Positions 47,201-59,200 of a DNA stretch of 64,000 nt are shown in pieces (position 1 is the first letter of the stretch; each line of letters starts with the position of its first letter). Where the stretch lies: positions 17,962,288 through 18,026,287 of the forward strand of contig NC_092676.1 of the NCBI RefSeq assembly GCF_964355755.1, written 5' to 3'. Source of the stretch: Antedon mediterranea. Taxonomy: Eukaryota; Echinodermata; Crinoidea; Comatulida; Antedonidae. The notes below the pieces were generated by a model that saw only the letters and a list, made by a program, of their open reading frames with translations, did no database searches and had not been told where the DNA came from. A program made the position numbers and the translations under genes.

Positions 47201-50200
47201 TCGCAATTTGAATCGCAAATTTCTTACTGTGAGTGTTGGTACTGTTAGATGTAATATAAAAATATATACAAATAAACTTTATTACTGTGAGTGTGGGTAG
47301 GCCCTACTGTTAGATTATAAACATATAATATACAAATAAACATTCCAAATTATTTGGTTTAACCATAGAGGTATAGATTTAGATTTATGGGCCCCCTTGG
47401 AGAATAAACATAAATAGTATTGCAATGCTGTACAATACTGTTAAGGTATTAACCACTTTTGATCGCAATTTGAATCGCAAATTTCTTACTGTGAGTGTTG
47501 GTACTGTTAGATGTAATATAAAAATATATACAAATAAACTTTATTACTGTGAGTGTGGGTAGGCCCTACTGTTAGATTATAAACATATAATATACAAATA
47601 AATAAACGTTATTACTGACAGTTGCTTCTCAACGTTTGTATTAATTAATAATTTAAAAATATATAAACGTCGTAGTGGTGTATCGTTACATGTACTTTAC
47701 TATTTCAATCGACTATGACAGTGAGAGTTTTAACAAAGTACCGTATTAAATCGTAAATGTTTTACTGTATTTAGTGGTATATTATTTATAGGCCTATAAA
47801 ACATTAAAAACAATATTTCGTTACTGAGTGGATAAGAATATATTTTAAAATGTTTCCTCTTTGTACCTATCCTCTTCCCCCATCCCTCAACCCTTAATGT
47901 TACATACAAAACACAAATTGGGTTTGTTTAAATGAGTCCAAATAAAAAAATTTGACTCATTTTGTTTCTCTCTCGGAAGTAATTCCCAGGGTGCTAATTT
48001 TGGTTGACTACATAAATCATTGTGTATATTTATTCGTTTCTGTAAACGACAATGTATTATAGTCTTGCGGTACGTACATTTGAAATCTCCATTTTTTTCT
48101 CGCTGGAAATACTGTGTATTCGAGAACCATCTGTGGGCACGACCTAGATGGTACGCGAGCGAAGCGAGCGTGCCATCTAGTTAAACAAAATTATCACAAT
48201 TACAAAATATATGTAAATTTAAACATAAAGTATAAAAAATATAGTCATATTGCAAGGATATAGTATACATTATTACTTAATTACAGTATAAAAATATAAT
48301 CTTAAATTTAAGTTGCAGTATTTACTTTGATTTCTTAATTAAGGTTTACATCAGTCGACTTCAGACAATTAAATAATTACAATTATACATTTACAAAAAC
48401 ATTAAATTCAAAATTAAATGAGAATTAAAAATAAATTGAGTCAAATTCAAGAAATTTCTACTAGGCCTATATGTCAAATTGATTAATATTTGGTTACATT
48501 ATACATTTATTTTCTTTTATTATTTAATCAATACTGTTGAGGCAGCGAGTGAGAAACGGGATTGCACTGTTTCCATATCTATTTGTCTTATTTTTGGGGA
48601 CCTGGTATGTATTACTTTTCCGTAAGGCCATATTATGCGTACTCATATTTCTCGGAAACCACTCAGCATATCTATACGCATTAGCACATTTCTTTGCAAA
48701 TTCAATGCATAGTTGGTAACGTCTCTCAGTCATAGTATGGAGTCCCAACTGCTTCAGTGACTCCGTGTATGATACGTAATCCGCACCAACGATAATGCGG
48801 CATGCTCTCTTTTGGATTCGCTCCAATTGGCAGGTCTGTTCCTTGGTTATACTGCTATGCCAAACCGGGACAGCGTACTCACTTATTGGGCGAACATAAC
48901 ACGTATACACGGAGATCAAATCTTCAGTCGGGACACCAAACCGTTTGAGACGTGATAGCATGTATAGTCGTCGACTACTTTTACTAATAATATCGTTAAG
49001 GTGGGACTGCCAGCCAAGATTGGACTGGACAGTCAGGCCCAGAAGCCTGGTCTCAGACACCGCCTCAAGCTCCACCCCAGCGATTTGAAGGTGAGGAGGG
49101 TTAGGCGGTTCCTTCATAAAACAAACCTGCATAACCTTGCACTTACTGGGGTTGAGCTCGAGACGGTTGTCCGTTGCCCAAGCATCCAGATCCTGAACAT
49201 CCACTCCAATCTGGCTGGGTTGATTTGCGGGACGAACTTCTACAAGGCTGAGGTCATCAACATACTTAAAGCTTTTAGCCAGAGACTCCTCAGAGGCATT
49301 ATTGATAACAACCATGAAGAGATGTAAGGAAGTTTGTTATCCATGGCAGTAACTCGCTTCTGACACCAAGCTCGAAGAGTCTCTGAATAGCTAAAGTATG
49401 ATCGATACAGTCAAACGCCTTGGAGAAGTCCGTCACAATAAGGGTGCCAACATTCTTACCCTTGTCTGTACCTTTAAAAAACAAATCAAGTATTTCAATA
49501 AGACAATGGGCAGTGGATGATCCTTTTATGCCACCATATTGGTTACGATCAATTTCTTTACCTATATCTTCCATAACCCAGTTGGAAACAAATCCTTCGC
49601 AAGAATCGATGTCAAAGATATTGGTCTTAATTTAGAGATTGAGGCAGGGGTAGTCTTTGGGATAGGGGAAATTGTGGCATCCTTCCACATTTTAGGAACA
49701 ATTCCCTCTTTTAGAGATGAGTTAAATAAGTCACAAACGGGAACAGTGTCGATTCGACGGGCCTGACATGGAGAAATTGAATTGAAAATTACGGAACAAT
49801 ATTCAAGGTGAGGACGTATAATAGATTTGTATAAAGATAAAAGTGCCCTGCCGTCGTTCATAAACCTACAATTTCTCCATATTAAGCCCATCATTCTATT
49901 AGCTTTTGACAACACATGATTAATATGTGAACAAAAATTTAATTTACTATCAATAAAAATACCTAAATCTTTCCATACATAAACCATCTCAAGATCATGT
50001 CCATTCAAATTATAATTGAAGAGCACAGGCCTTTTTTTAAGTGTTATAGATAAATATTTGCATTTATTAGCATTCAGTTTTATCCCCCACTTCTCCGTCC
50101 ATTCCACGAGACCATCCAGATCCTCCTGAAGTGAAAAAGCATCCTGTGGAGTGGTAATCACTTTGAACAATTTCAGATCGTCAGCAAATGAAAGAGACTC

Positions 50201-53200
50201 GGAATGATAAAATTTTAAAGGAAGATCGTTGATAAATAAATTAAACAAAAGCGGGCCCAGGATCGAGCCCTGCGGAACGCCCGATAACACAGGGAGCCAA
50301 TCAGATGTCTCTCCCCCAATGACAACACGCTGTTGTCTATTAGTTAAATAGCTTTTAAACCAACTTAAAAGTGAACCGGATAAACCAAATTTTGAAAGTT
50401 TAAAAATAAGCAAATCATGGGAAACGGAATCAAAAGCCTTAGAGAAATCAGTGTAAATCACATCGCACTGCTTCTTGCTGTTAATTGCATCGTATGATGT
50501 AGCAAGAAGCAGTGCAAGGTTGGTTTGACATGATCTCCCAGAGACAAAACCATGCTGCCTAGGACTTAAAGCATTAGCAACATGTGATGACAAACCATCA
50601 TGCACAATGCGCTCAAAAATCTTAGACATAGTAAGCAATAACGAAATAGGACGATAGTTACAGATTAGTTTTTTGGGACCACTCTTGTGAATTGGGACAA
50701 TATTAGCGTGTTTCCAAGATGAAGGAAAAACCCCAGAACTGTTGGCATTTATAGCTTCTGCTATTGCTTTGTTATCATCCGGTTGGACCCCTGGGACAGT
50801 AATAAGGGCTCGCTGTTGGCATTTGTTTGTTATTAGTTGAATACCTTTGTGCCAGCCAGACGGGTCACTTGACTTAAGATTTTGAATGCGATCTCTGTAA
50901 TGGAATTTCTTTGCCTGATCTATGAGTCGTATAACTTTGTTGCGCAAGAAACGCCAGAGAAACATCTTTTTCTCGGCAAAAGCAATCTGTCGTTTTCTAA
51001 TTAAGTCTTTTTCTCAGTAGAGATCCATGGTTTGTCCTGAGAATGATGTTTAATTAATTTAGTAGGGAAGTGATTGTCAATTGCATCCTGAACAGTAGTG
51101 TAAAATGCATCAGCCTTATCAGATGTAGAGGATGCATCAAGAACTTCATACCAAGGATGATTGGTTATCCATCTTCCAAACTCATAAATACAATGTTTAC
51201 GTAATGGCCTAACTAATCGTTTAATTTGTTTACCCGTTTTACTACAACCGATTGGTGGCAGGTAGATGGTATTATGATCGCTTCTTCCAATCGGAGAGCA
51301 TACAATAGGCTTCTTATAATAGTTCTTTAAATTAGTAATTACCAAATCTAATATGGCATCACCCCGAGTAGGCTGGTCTATAATCTGCTTCAACGAGTGA
51401 GCTCTACACGTACGTACGTAGGACGTACTCGAAGCCATATGCATTCCAATTCATCTGGGACAATGATGTTATTTAATGTACTTACAGGTAGGCTGTCCTT
51501 GACATAAACGGCCACTCCACCCCACGCTTTCCACTTCTCTTTGTAGTAAAAACATTAAACCCGCTTACTGCTATATAGTCATTATCAACCTTATCTGATT
51601 GGCAGGTTTCGGTAATAACAGCGATATCGGTGGTACTGACATCAGTTTGTTTCAATAATATTTCAAGTTTTTCCAATAAAGATTGGGCATTAGTAAGGAA
51701 CACACCTGGAAGAAACTTAGCAGTGAATTTTGCTGTTAATTGTGCAGGTAAAACGTATGCGAGTACAGGCGGTGGGCGAATATGACAGATGGATGGAACT
51801 GCTGGTCTGTTTCTAAAAATTACCTGTATCGGGCGTTTGATTTTCCGACCACCCCGTCTACCTCTACGAAATGCGGTTTTAAGTATACCAAGATCATCAA
51901 GCTTGTGCTTTATACTAGATGAAAGTTTAGCACCCTTAAGTGCAAGTGACTTCAACGTCTTAGCATCGTATACATACCGCGTTCGAGTGTAGGGCAGCTT
52001 CACAAGTGTAGAAAACAATAGTCTCATACATTCAGCTATGTACCACCTGTTGATTCCGTTCGCTACGTACCACCACTGGTGTAGAGCGTTGGGCCTAGGC
52101 AATTCTGTATCACTCATGTTGATAAATTTGTTACAAAAATCGTGCAAATGTCTACAGGTCTTGTCGAAAATCAGTAATAATAAACTGCATTCATAATACA
52201 TACGGTCACGGAAAAATATCACTTGGAATTCAACAAAAACTGAACAAAATAACAAGACAAGAAAAGTGTGACTGCTACCAAGCGCCACCAGATACCACAA
52301 TACTGTATGTACAAAACATACTTACAAGTATTGCAAATTGTTCAATCCATGAAATATAGCAGCTGGTAAATTACTAATTTGATTTCTCAAAATATCATAT
52401 ATGTTACTATAACTCGTGTTCCGCACGGTCTTTTTCTGCCTTAATATGTGGTTATATACTTTGCATGGACAAGTATAATAACAACGCACTTTAATAAAAG
52501 TACTTTGACAAATTATTAAAATGAAAACAAATTGTATCACGAATAAAATTCGGAACTAACTGTATTTACGGCCATTGGTTTGTTATACACTATCCCTTCA
52601 CTTTAAAATATATGTAGCTGTGCTGTGTAAATTAGATGATGCACGCAACAAAAGTATAAAAATGCCAAACTATATCATTAATATGTATTATGTATATGTA
52701 TATGTATATAATATGTATTAATTATTTGATATGTAGAGATAAAAAAAAAGTGGACAAAAATCAAATGAAAAACACATTGCTGCACAAACACGAATTGTTA
52801 AGTTTATTGGGCAGACATCTCGGTCCTAACGGGACACAGGGAGCCTACAGTTATTCCTGCAAGCTTACTCAATAAAACTCAGCTATCGGGATTTCACTCG
52901 AAAAATGTCTTATCAAATCTCCCTATGTAATTTTATAATACTATTCCCCACAATATATTCTGATTCTTTATGGCGTATATTTAATTTGATCTTTATTAAT
53001 TTGCAGTATAATTCCTATTATTTAACTACTGTACCTTCACACACGTGTGGTATGTTTTAAAATAAACAAAAAACTGAAATGGCTATGATTAATGGCCAAT
53101 TTTTTTTTCGTCTTCCAAAGGGACACTGTATTGATTGATGGAAAGTGCCTGTTTCCAGTCACCTTTAGGGTCAAATCTATTATTTTAACTGCTCCCTTGT

Positions 53201-56200
53201 GTATAAAAGAGAGAAAATATTTGAAACTAAGGTGAACTTATCTTAAACCCGGAAATTACTTTGACCGGGAAGAATTGAAATTGAGAGGAAAATCCAATGT
53301 TGAAATCATAAATGTTGTTAAAAAACTCTTTATAATATCTTCCTAAGATATAAATATGGAACAATAGCGTCGGCGTGCACACTAATGTTATCAAATCTAC
53401 GTTTCGCGGTACATCTCGGATAGATAAGGTAGGTATCCAAGGCGGAGATTTGTACCGAAGTTTTTGCATTGTGCTCGCCTACGTCAGAATTAACCATAAT
53501 TTATATATAGATAATAACGATTTACACACGTGGGCTTACGCTTTTTTTGCTTACATAAAAAAAAAATGTTAGCCTAGCGTTGCATGCTCCAAGCATGGAG
53601 GTCTATTTGTTACATCCAGTGATTTGTAAAAGTCGGAGGCTGGATGGCAATCTATAGTGTTATCGCAGTTCAAGAATTGATTCTCCATGGAGAGGGAACC
53701 AACATGATGGCGGCTACAATCGACCAATCAGATATGCCCTACGCAGTACGCACTACGCCTGTGTTAGTTTAGTTTAGTTATAATGGGAAAGTTTAGGCGA
53801 GTGCCTTTTTAACCCCATATCAACTACATTGTGTCGATGCGATTCTTGAAGGTGTTAGTGGTCTCAGAATTAACAACGTCAGCTGGTAAACTGTTCCAAT
53901 GGTTTATTACTCGTTGCGAGAAGGTATGTCTTCTACAGTTCAATCCTTTATGGAAAATAGGCTTGAAAAATCTCAGGTGATGTCCTCGAGTAATTCTGCT
54001 AATATTACTTCTCATCTGGAAAAAGTCATCCTTGAGCCTATCTGCATGAGAACGATGCGCAACGCGCGTTAAGCACATGAACGCGAACGCATTCTATATG
54101 ATCCCCGTCAAAGGTCAAAATTAGGAGTTTATTGACAGTTTTATGATTTTTATTACATTAGAACAAATACAAACAAATACTTTGCGAGTAATTTGAGACC
54201 ACAATTATCACTTTTTGACCAGTGGTTGATGAGATATTCATATGGCCAATTTCTTGACCAGTGGTCAGAAAAGAGTTTCTGTCCACTTTTGGCAACAAAT
54301 TACCCATTAGAGTGAATAGAAATATGGGTCTTCTGAGTAGTTTGGCACAAAAATATTCCAATACACCCAGTAGTTACCAAGTTACGCACAGTCCTGACTT
54401 TGACCATATTGACCTTTTGGCCCCTGTACTGACCAAGCATTCCAATTTTTTTTCGGCCAACAGCAAAAAATTGATTTGTATAGATATAAGGAAGCAAAAA
54501 AACATTGTTAACATACTTTGCTAGAGGGTGCACGTAAACCCTTTCTGGCTCTCCAACTAAATATATTACCAATGGCATTTAACCGATTATTAAAATTTTG
54601 TAGTAAATTACTCTCATACTATTTTTAATTGGTTTATTTATTTTTTTGGCAGAAAGAGAGGCCAACAACACTGTATTGCATTGTCAGCTGGTATGATATA
54701 GCTTATTACTTTATTGGTCTTAAAATCAAAGAGGCAATCAATAACTTTTCAAGATTGGATTCGAGACAATTACAGTTTCTTGAAAAGGAAAATATACTAC
54801 TTACTGCAAATAGAAAAACAAATTATGCAGTTCAGGGCTATTGTTAGGATAGATAAATATGAACTTCTTAGAGTGTTAAAATATAGAAAATTAAAATGTT
54901 CAAATAATAACCTCAGTTGACAGTTTACCATTTTACTTTTAACAAAGTGAATCACCTGGCTTATATTTTAGGTCACATCTAAGAACTCTGATACTTCATG
55001 CAAAACAACACATACAAACCGAGTGAAAACATTCTGTTGTTTTAGAGAAAAAAAATTATTGTTATAACACACTATAATAGGTAAATTTAAACTTACATCC
55101 ATTGAAGACTTGATAAATTATTATCCTTAAAGATATTTAAAACCCTCTCATCATACCCTTGCAGCCACCTATGAAATAATAAAATAAAACAATTTGTCAA
55201 AAACTAAACAAATTTATTATTGTCTTGAAGACTGATCATGATGATGGGACTGATATATCAGTTCCATCATTACAATTATGGACAATTTAATATTGGTGGT
55301 ATAATACATACAAGAACAATTGAAAACTATCTTTGGGCATCTTCTTATTAACTATTTATCATTTGGGAAAGTTAAATGTTGATTTTATTTCACATACTTT
55401 TTCCAATGATAATGAAATATGAGAGGGTAAAAACTTACCTGTATAATTAGTGTTCGCTGTAAATTCAGTTTACTTATTAACTACACATACTTTAACTAAC
55501 AACAGGACGCTGAGCTTGACTTGCCAACATATGCTATCATAACGAACGTGTATTGAAATGATGTCAACCTTCATTTTGACAATGTTGACATTAAAATGCA
55601 TAATAAAATCAGATGATGTTTATACTCACTTTATTGTTATGTTTCACCAAAAGCTGCCTCTTATATACATACCTTAATGTACACATTTATTAATTTATAT
55701 TGAAAGTGGGAAGGGTTTTGTATATTAAAGCAAGGCTATCAATAAGTGTGCGGATTATGGATGGTACCGTTTTGGTACCCACAGATCAGTCAAGCGTATA
55801 CGGGGTGGAGACTTGTTTCGAAACTAGAGTTACCCTGCCTTTGATCTGGTCGAGCTCAGCGTCCTGTTGTTAGATTGCCTTGCACATACACATGTTAGTA
55901 AGAGAATATTTTGGCTTTAGTGAGAAATATGATAGAAATGTATTTTTCTGGAAATAATTCAATATTTTCTGATATTACATAACATCAGATAATTATCAGA
56001 TATTATTCTATAATTCTTTAATTTGTATTTATATTGGAAACACAACTAGTAATTATTTTAATATTAAGCCTATATTATATGATTTGAGAAATTGTAGGAA
56101 AGAAACTTGCTGTTGGTGAATTAGCAATACTGAAGGAAACTAGCAGTAAGAAGACATTGAACATCTTAGGTAGAATAGCCAAGGTGGTAAATTAATGTAT

Positions 56201-59200
56201 ATTATAAAGACATCAAAAGTGTCAAAAAAGAACCCTGAGTTGAATAGAACAATCAGGCTTTCAACTCATGAACATTTTCAATAAAACTATAAAACATTCA
56301 CAACACATTATATTCTTAACTAAATTTTGATTAATTAATCTGTCACTTAAATGTTGAATCGATGTGCATGTTGTAAAGTACTAGACATCTATTAGAGGCC
56401 TAAATACTTTAAACTGTGTTATGTATCTATAAACCTGTTGTAAAGTACTAGACATCTATTAGAGGCTAAAATACTTTCAACTGTGTTCTGTTTCTATAAA
56501 CCTGTTGCAAAGTACTAGACATCTATTAGAGACAAGAGTGAGTGAGTGGCCGAGCGGTTAAGATAGTGGAACCGTAATCATGTAGCCATAACATCGGCAG
56601 GGGTTCGAGGCTCACTCACTCCATGGTTCTGGTGGTAGAACGAGTCTTCTCGGATAAGGACTATAAACCGTAGGTCCAGTGTACACAACTTGCTCGTGTG
56701 CACTTTAAAGAACCTAGTACATCTTTCGAGATGAGTAGGGGGTTACCCCGGTGTATTAGTACATCACAGCCACTGATCACCAACTGGGCCCTCTGGGAGA
56801 TCAGTCTTTGACTGAAGAGGTTACCCAGTATAAAGATAAAACAAACAAACAAACAAAAATACTTTGAACTGTGTTATGTTTCTACAAACCTGTTGCAAAG
56901 TACTAGACATCTATTAGAGGCCTAAATACTTTAAACTGTGTTATGTATCTATAAACCTGTTGTAAAGTACTAGACACCTATTAGAGGCCTAAATACTTTA
57001 AACTGTGTTATGTTTCTATAAACCTGTTGCAAAGTACTAGACATCTATTAGAGGCTAAAATACTTTGAACTGGGTTATGTATCTATAAACCTGTTGTAAA
57101 GTACTAGACATCTATTAGAGGCTAAAATACTTTGATCTGTGTTATGTTTCTATAAACCTGTTGCAAAGTACTAGACATCTATTAGAGGCTAAAATACTTT
57201 AAACTGTGTTATGTATCTATAAACCTGTTGTAAAGTACTAGACATCTATTAGAGGCCTAAATACTTTAAACTGTGTTATGTTTCTATAAACCTGTTGTAA
57301 AGTACTAGACATCTATTAGAGGCCTAAATACTTTGAGCTGTGTTCTGTTTCTATAAACCTGTTGCAAAGTACTAGACATCTATTAGAGGCTAAAATACTT
57401 TGAACTGTGTTCTGTTTCTATAAACCTGTTACAAAGTACTAGACATCTATTAGAGGCTAAATACTTTGAACTGTGTTCTGTTTCTATAAACCTATTGCAA
57501 AGTACTAGACATCTATTAGAGGCTAAAATACTTTGAACTGTGTTGTTTCTATAAACCTATTGCAAAGTACTAGACATCTATTAGAGGCTAAAATACTTTG
57601 AACTGTGTTCTGTTTCTATAAACCTATTGCAAAGTACTAGACATCTATTAGAGGCTAAAATACTTTGAACTGTGTTCTGTTTCTATAAACCTGTTGTAAA
57701 GTACTAGACATCTATTAGAGGCTAAAATACTTTGAACTGTGTTCTGTTTCTATAAACCTATTGCAAAGTACTAGACACCTATTAGAGGCCTAAATACTTT
57801 GAACTGTGTTCTGTTTCTATAAACCTATTGCAAAGTACTAGACATCTATTAGAGGCTAAAATACTTTGAACTGTGTTCTGTTTCTATAAACCTGTTGTAA
57901 AGTACTAGACATCTATTAGAGGCTAAAATACTTTGAACTGTGTTCTGTTTCTATAAACCTATTGCAAAGTACTAGACATCAATTAGAGGCTAAAATACTT
58001 TGAACTGTGTTCTGTTTCTATAAACCAAAGTGATTAAAGCACTTGACACAACCAACAATCAAGCACACAAAATTCACTAAATATTAAACTATTTCAAAAG
58101 ATTGATTGTAAAATTTACTTTTTTTAAATTTAATTTATGAATGTTAGTACTAGGAGTGTCAAGAATCATTAACATTGTATACTTACATGCATTCTAAAGG
58201 CTTATACTTATTCATCTTAATGATCAATGCTGCTATGTCACTCCATGGCACTGTTTTCTTCACACACTTGATGTCAAAATACAAATTGTATTGATCCTCT
58301 ATACCATAACATATGCAATCAATTGGACATTCTGTGGTTAAAACATAAATGTTAGATAAATATTTAAAAAAAATAGAACTTTACATAAGCATAGGGATGG
58401 TATTGTCCTGATTATGATAGATACGCCCTCCACAAGATGTGTATTTATTTTCATCTTTCTGGTTTTGTACCTTCTTCTTTCTAATTTTTTTTTTATATAT
58501 ATATTGTTTGAATTGATGGAAGCCAAAGTGAACCATGTTATATATCAAGTAACACAAGTAGACACTTAAGATATTAGATGGAGAAATGTCAATTGAGATG
58601 TTAATAACATTCTTGCATTAACAATGCTATTTTTATCTAAAAGACATTCTGATCACATGATTGGCCATAGAAACAGAAATTTAGCACAAAAAAAACAAAA
58701 AGAAATCGTCATACAGTAGATAATCAGACACAACACAACAGAAAAAAAATCATTTGAATATATCATTACATTTTAAATACATATTTTTTTATTTTTGCTA
58801 TGTTTTATTTATTCAGTTGAACATTCCATACCTTACCTTATACTGCATGCCAGTATAAAGGAAGTGTAGGTTAAACAGTAGTGTAAGTTGGAGACAGCAT
58901 AACAAAAACAGAGTTGGATCATTAGATACCAGTTCAGGGATTTAAGAGTAAATATCAGTCATTAAATTGTATTAGAAGTTAGTAATAGAACCACGAAAGA
59001 AATCAGTCAATACTAAATACGAGCATTAAGCAAGTATAAGGTTCATTAAACTTACTGATTTCACAATGAAGACCAACATATTTATCAGGACAAACACATG
59101 TATTATTTGACATGTGACATGTACCTCCATTCTGACATGGATTGCTGTTACACATAGTATCTTCAGTTCCTAACAAAATAAAACAAACTGTTAAAGTGAG

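Larger units (their letters stand above)
46479..52297 (-). mobile_element. Chimeric non-LTR retrotransposon (two LINE families joined)
   Basis: Inserted in a cassette intron; the A-rich 3' tail is the T-run at about 46470-46500. From 5' to 3' it holds an endonuclease, a nearly complete reverse transcriptase of one family, then from about 49780 a different family's reverse transcriptase truncated at its 5' side, ending in a stop at 48524. The 5' boundary near 52297 is judged from where cassette sequence resumes. Both halves are defective through frameshifts and internal deletions, so it is not autonomous. Confidence 0.85.

Noticed and set aside
52322-52540. Possible first exon with signal peptide and LRR
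   Set aside because: The frame opens with GTG, not ATG, no ATG exists in frame, and no acceptor or promoter signal is visible; kept only as an orphan exon.
54158-54578. Overlapping open frames on both strands
   Set aside because: No domain or splice support; they lie in receptor intron 4 next to a LINE fragment.
56380-58025. CRISPR-like array
   Set aside because: Units are head-to-tail without unique spacers, in an intron of a eukaryotic gene; it is a satellite.
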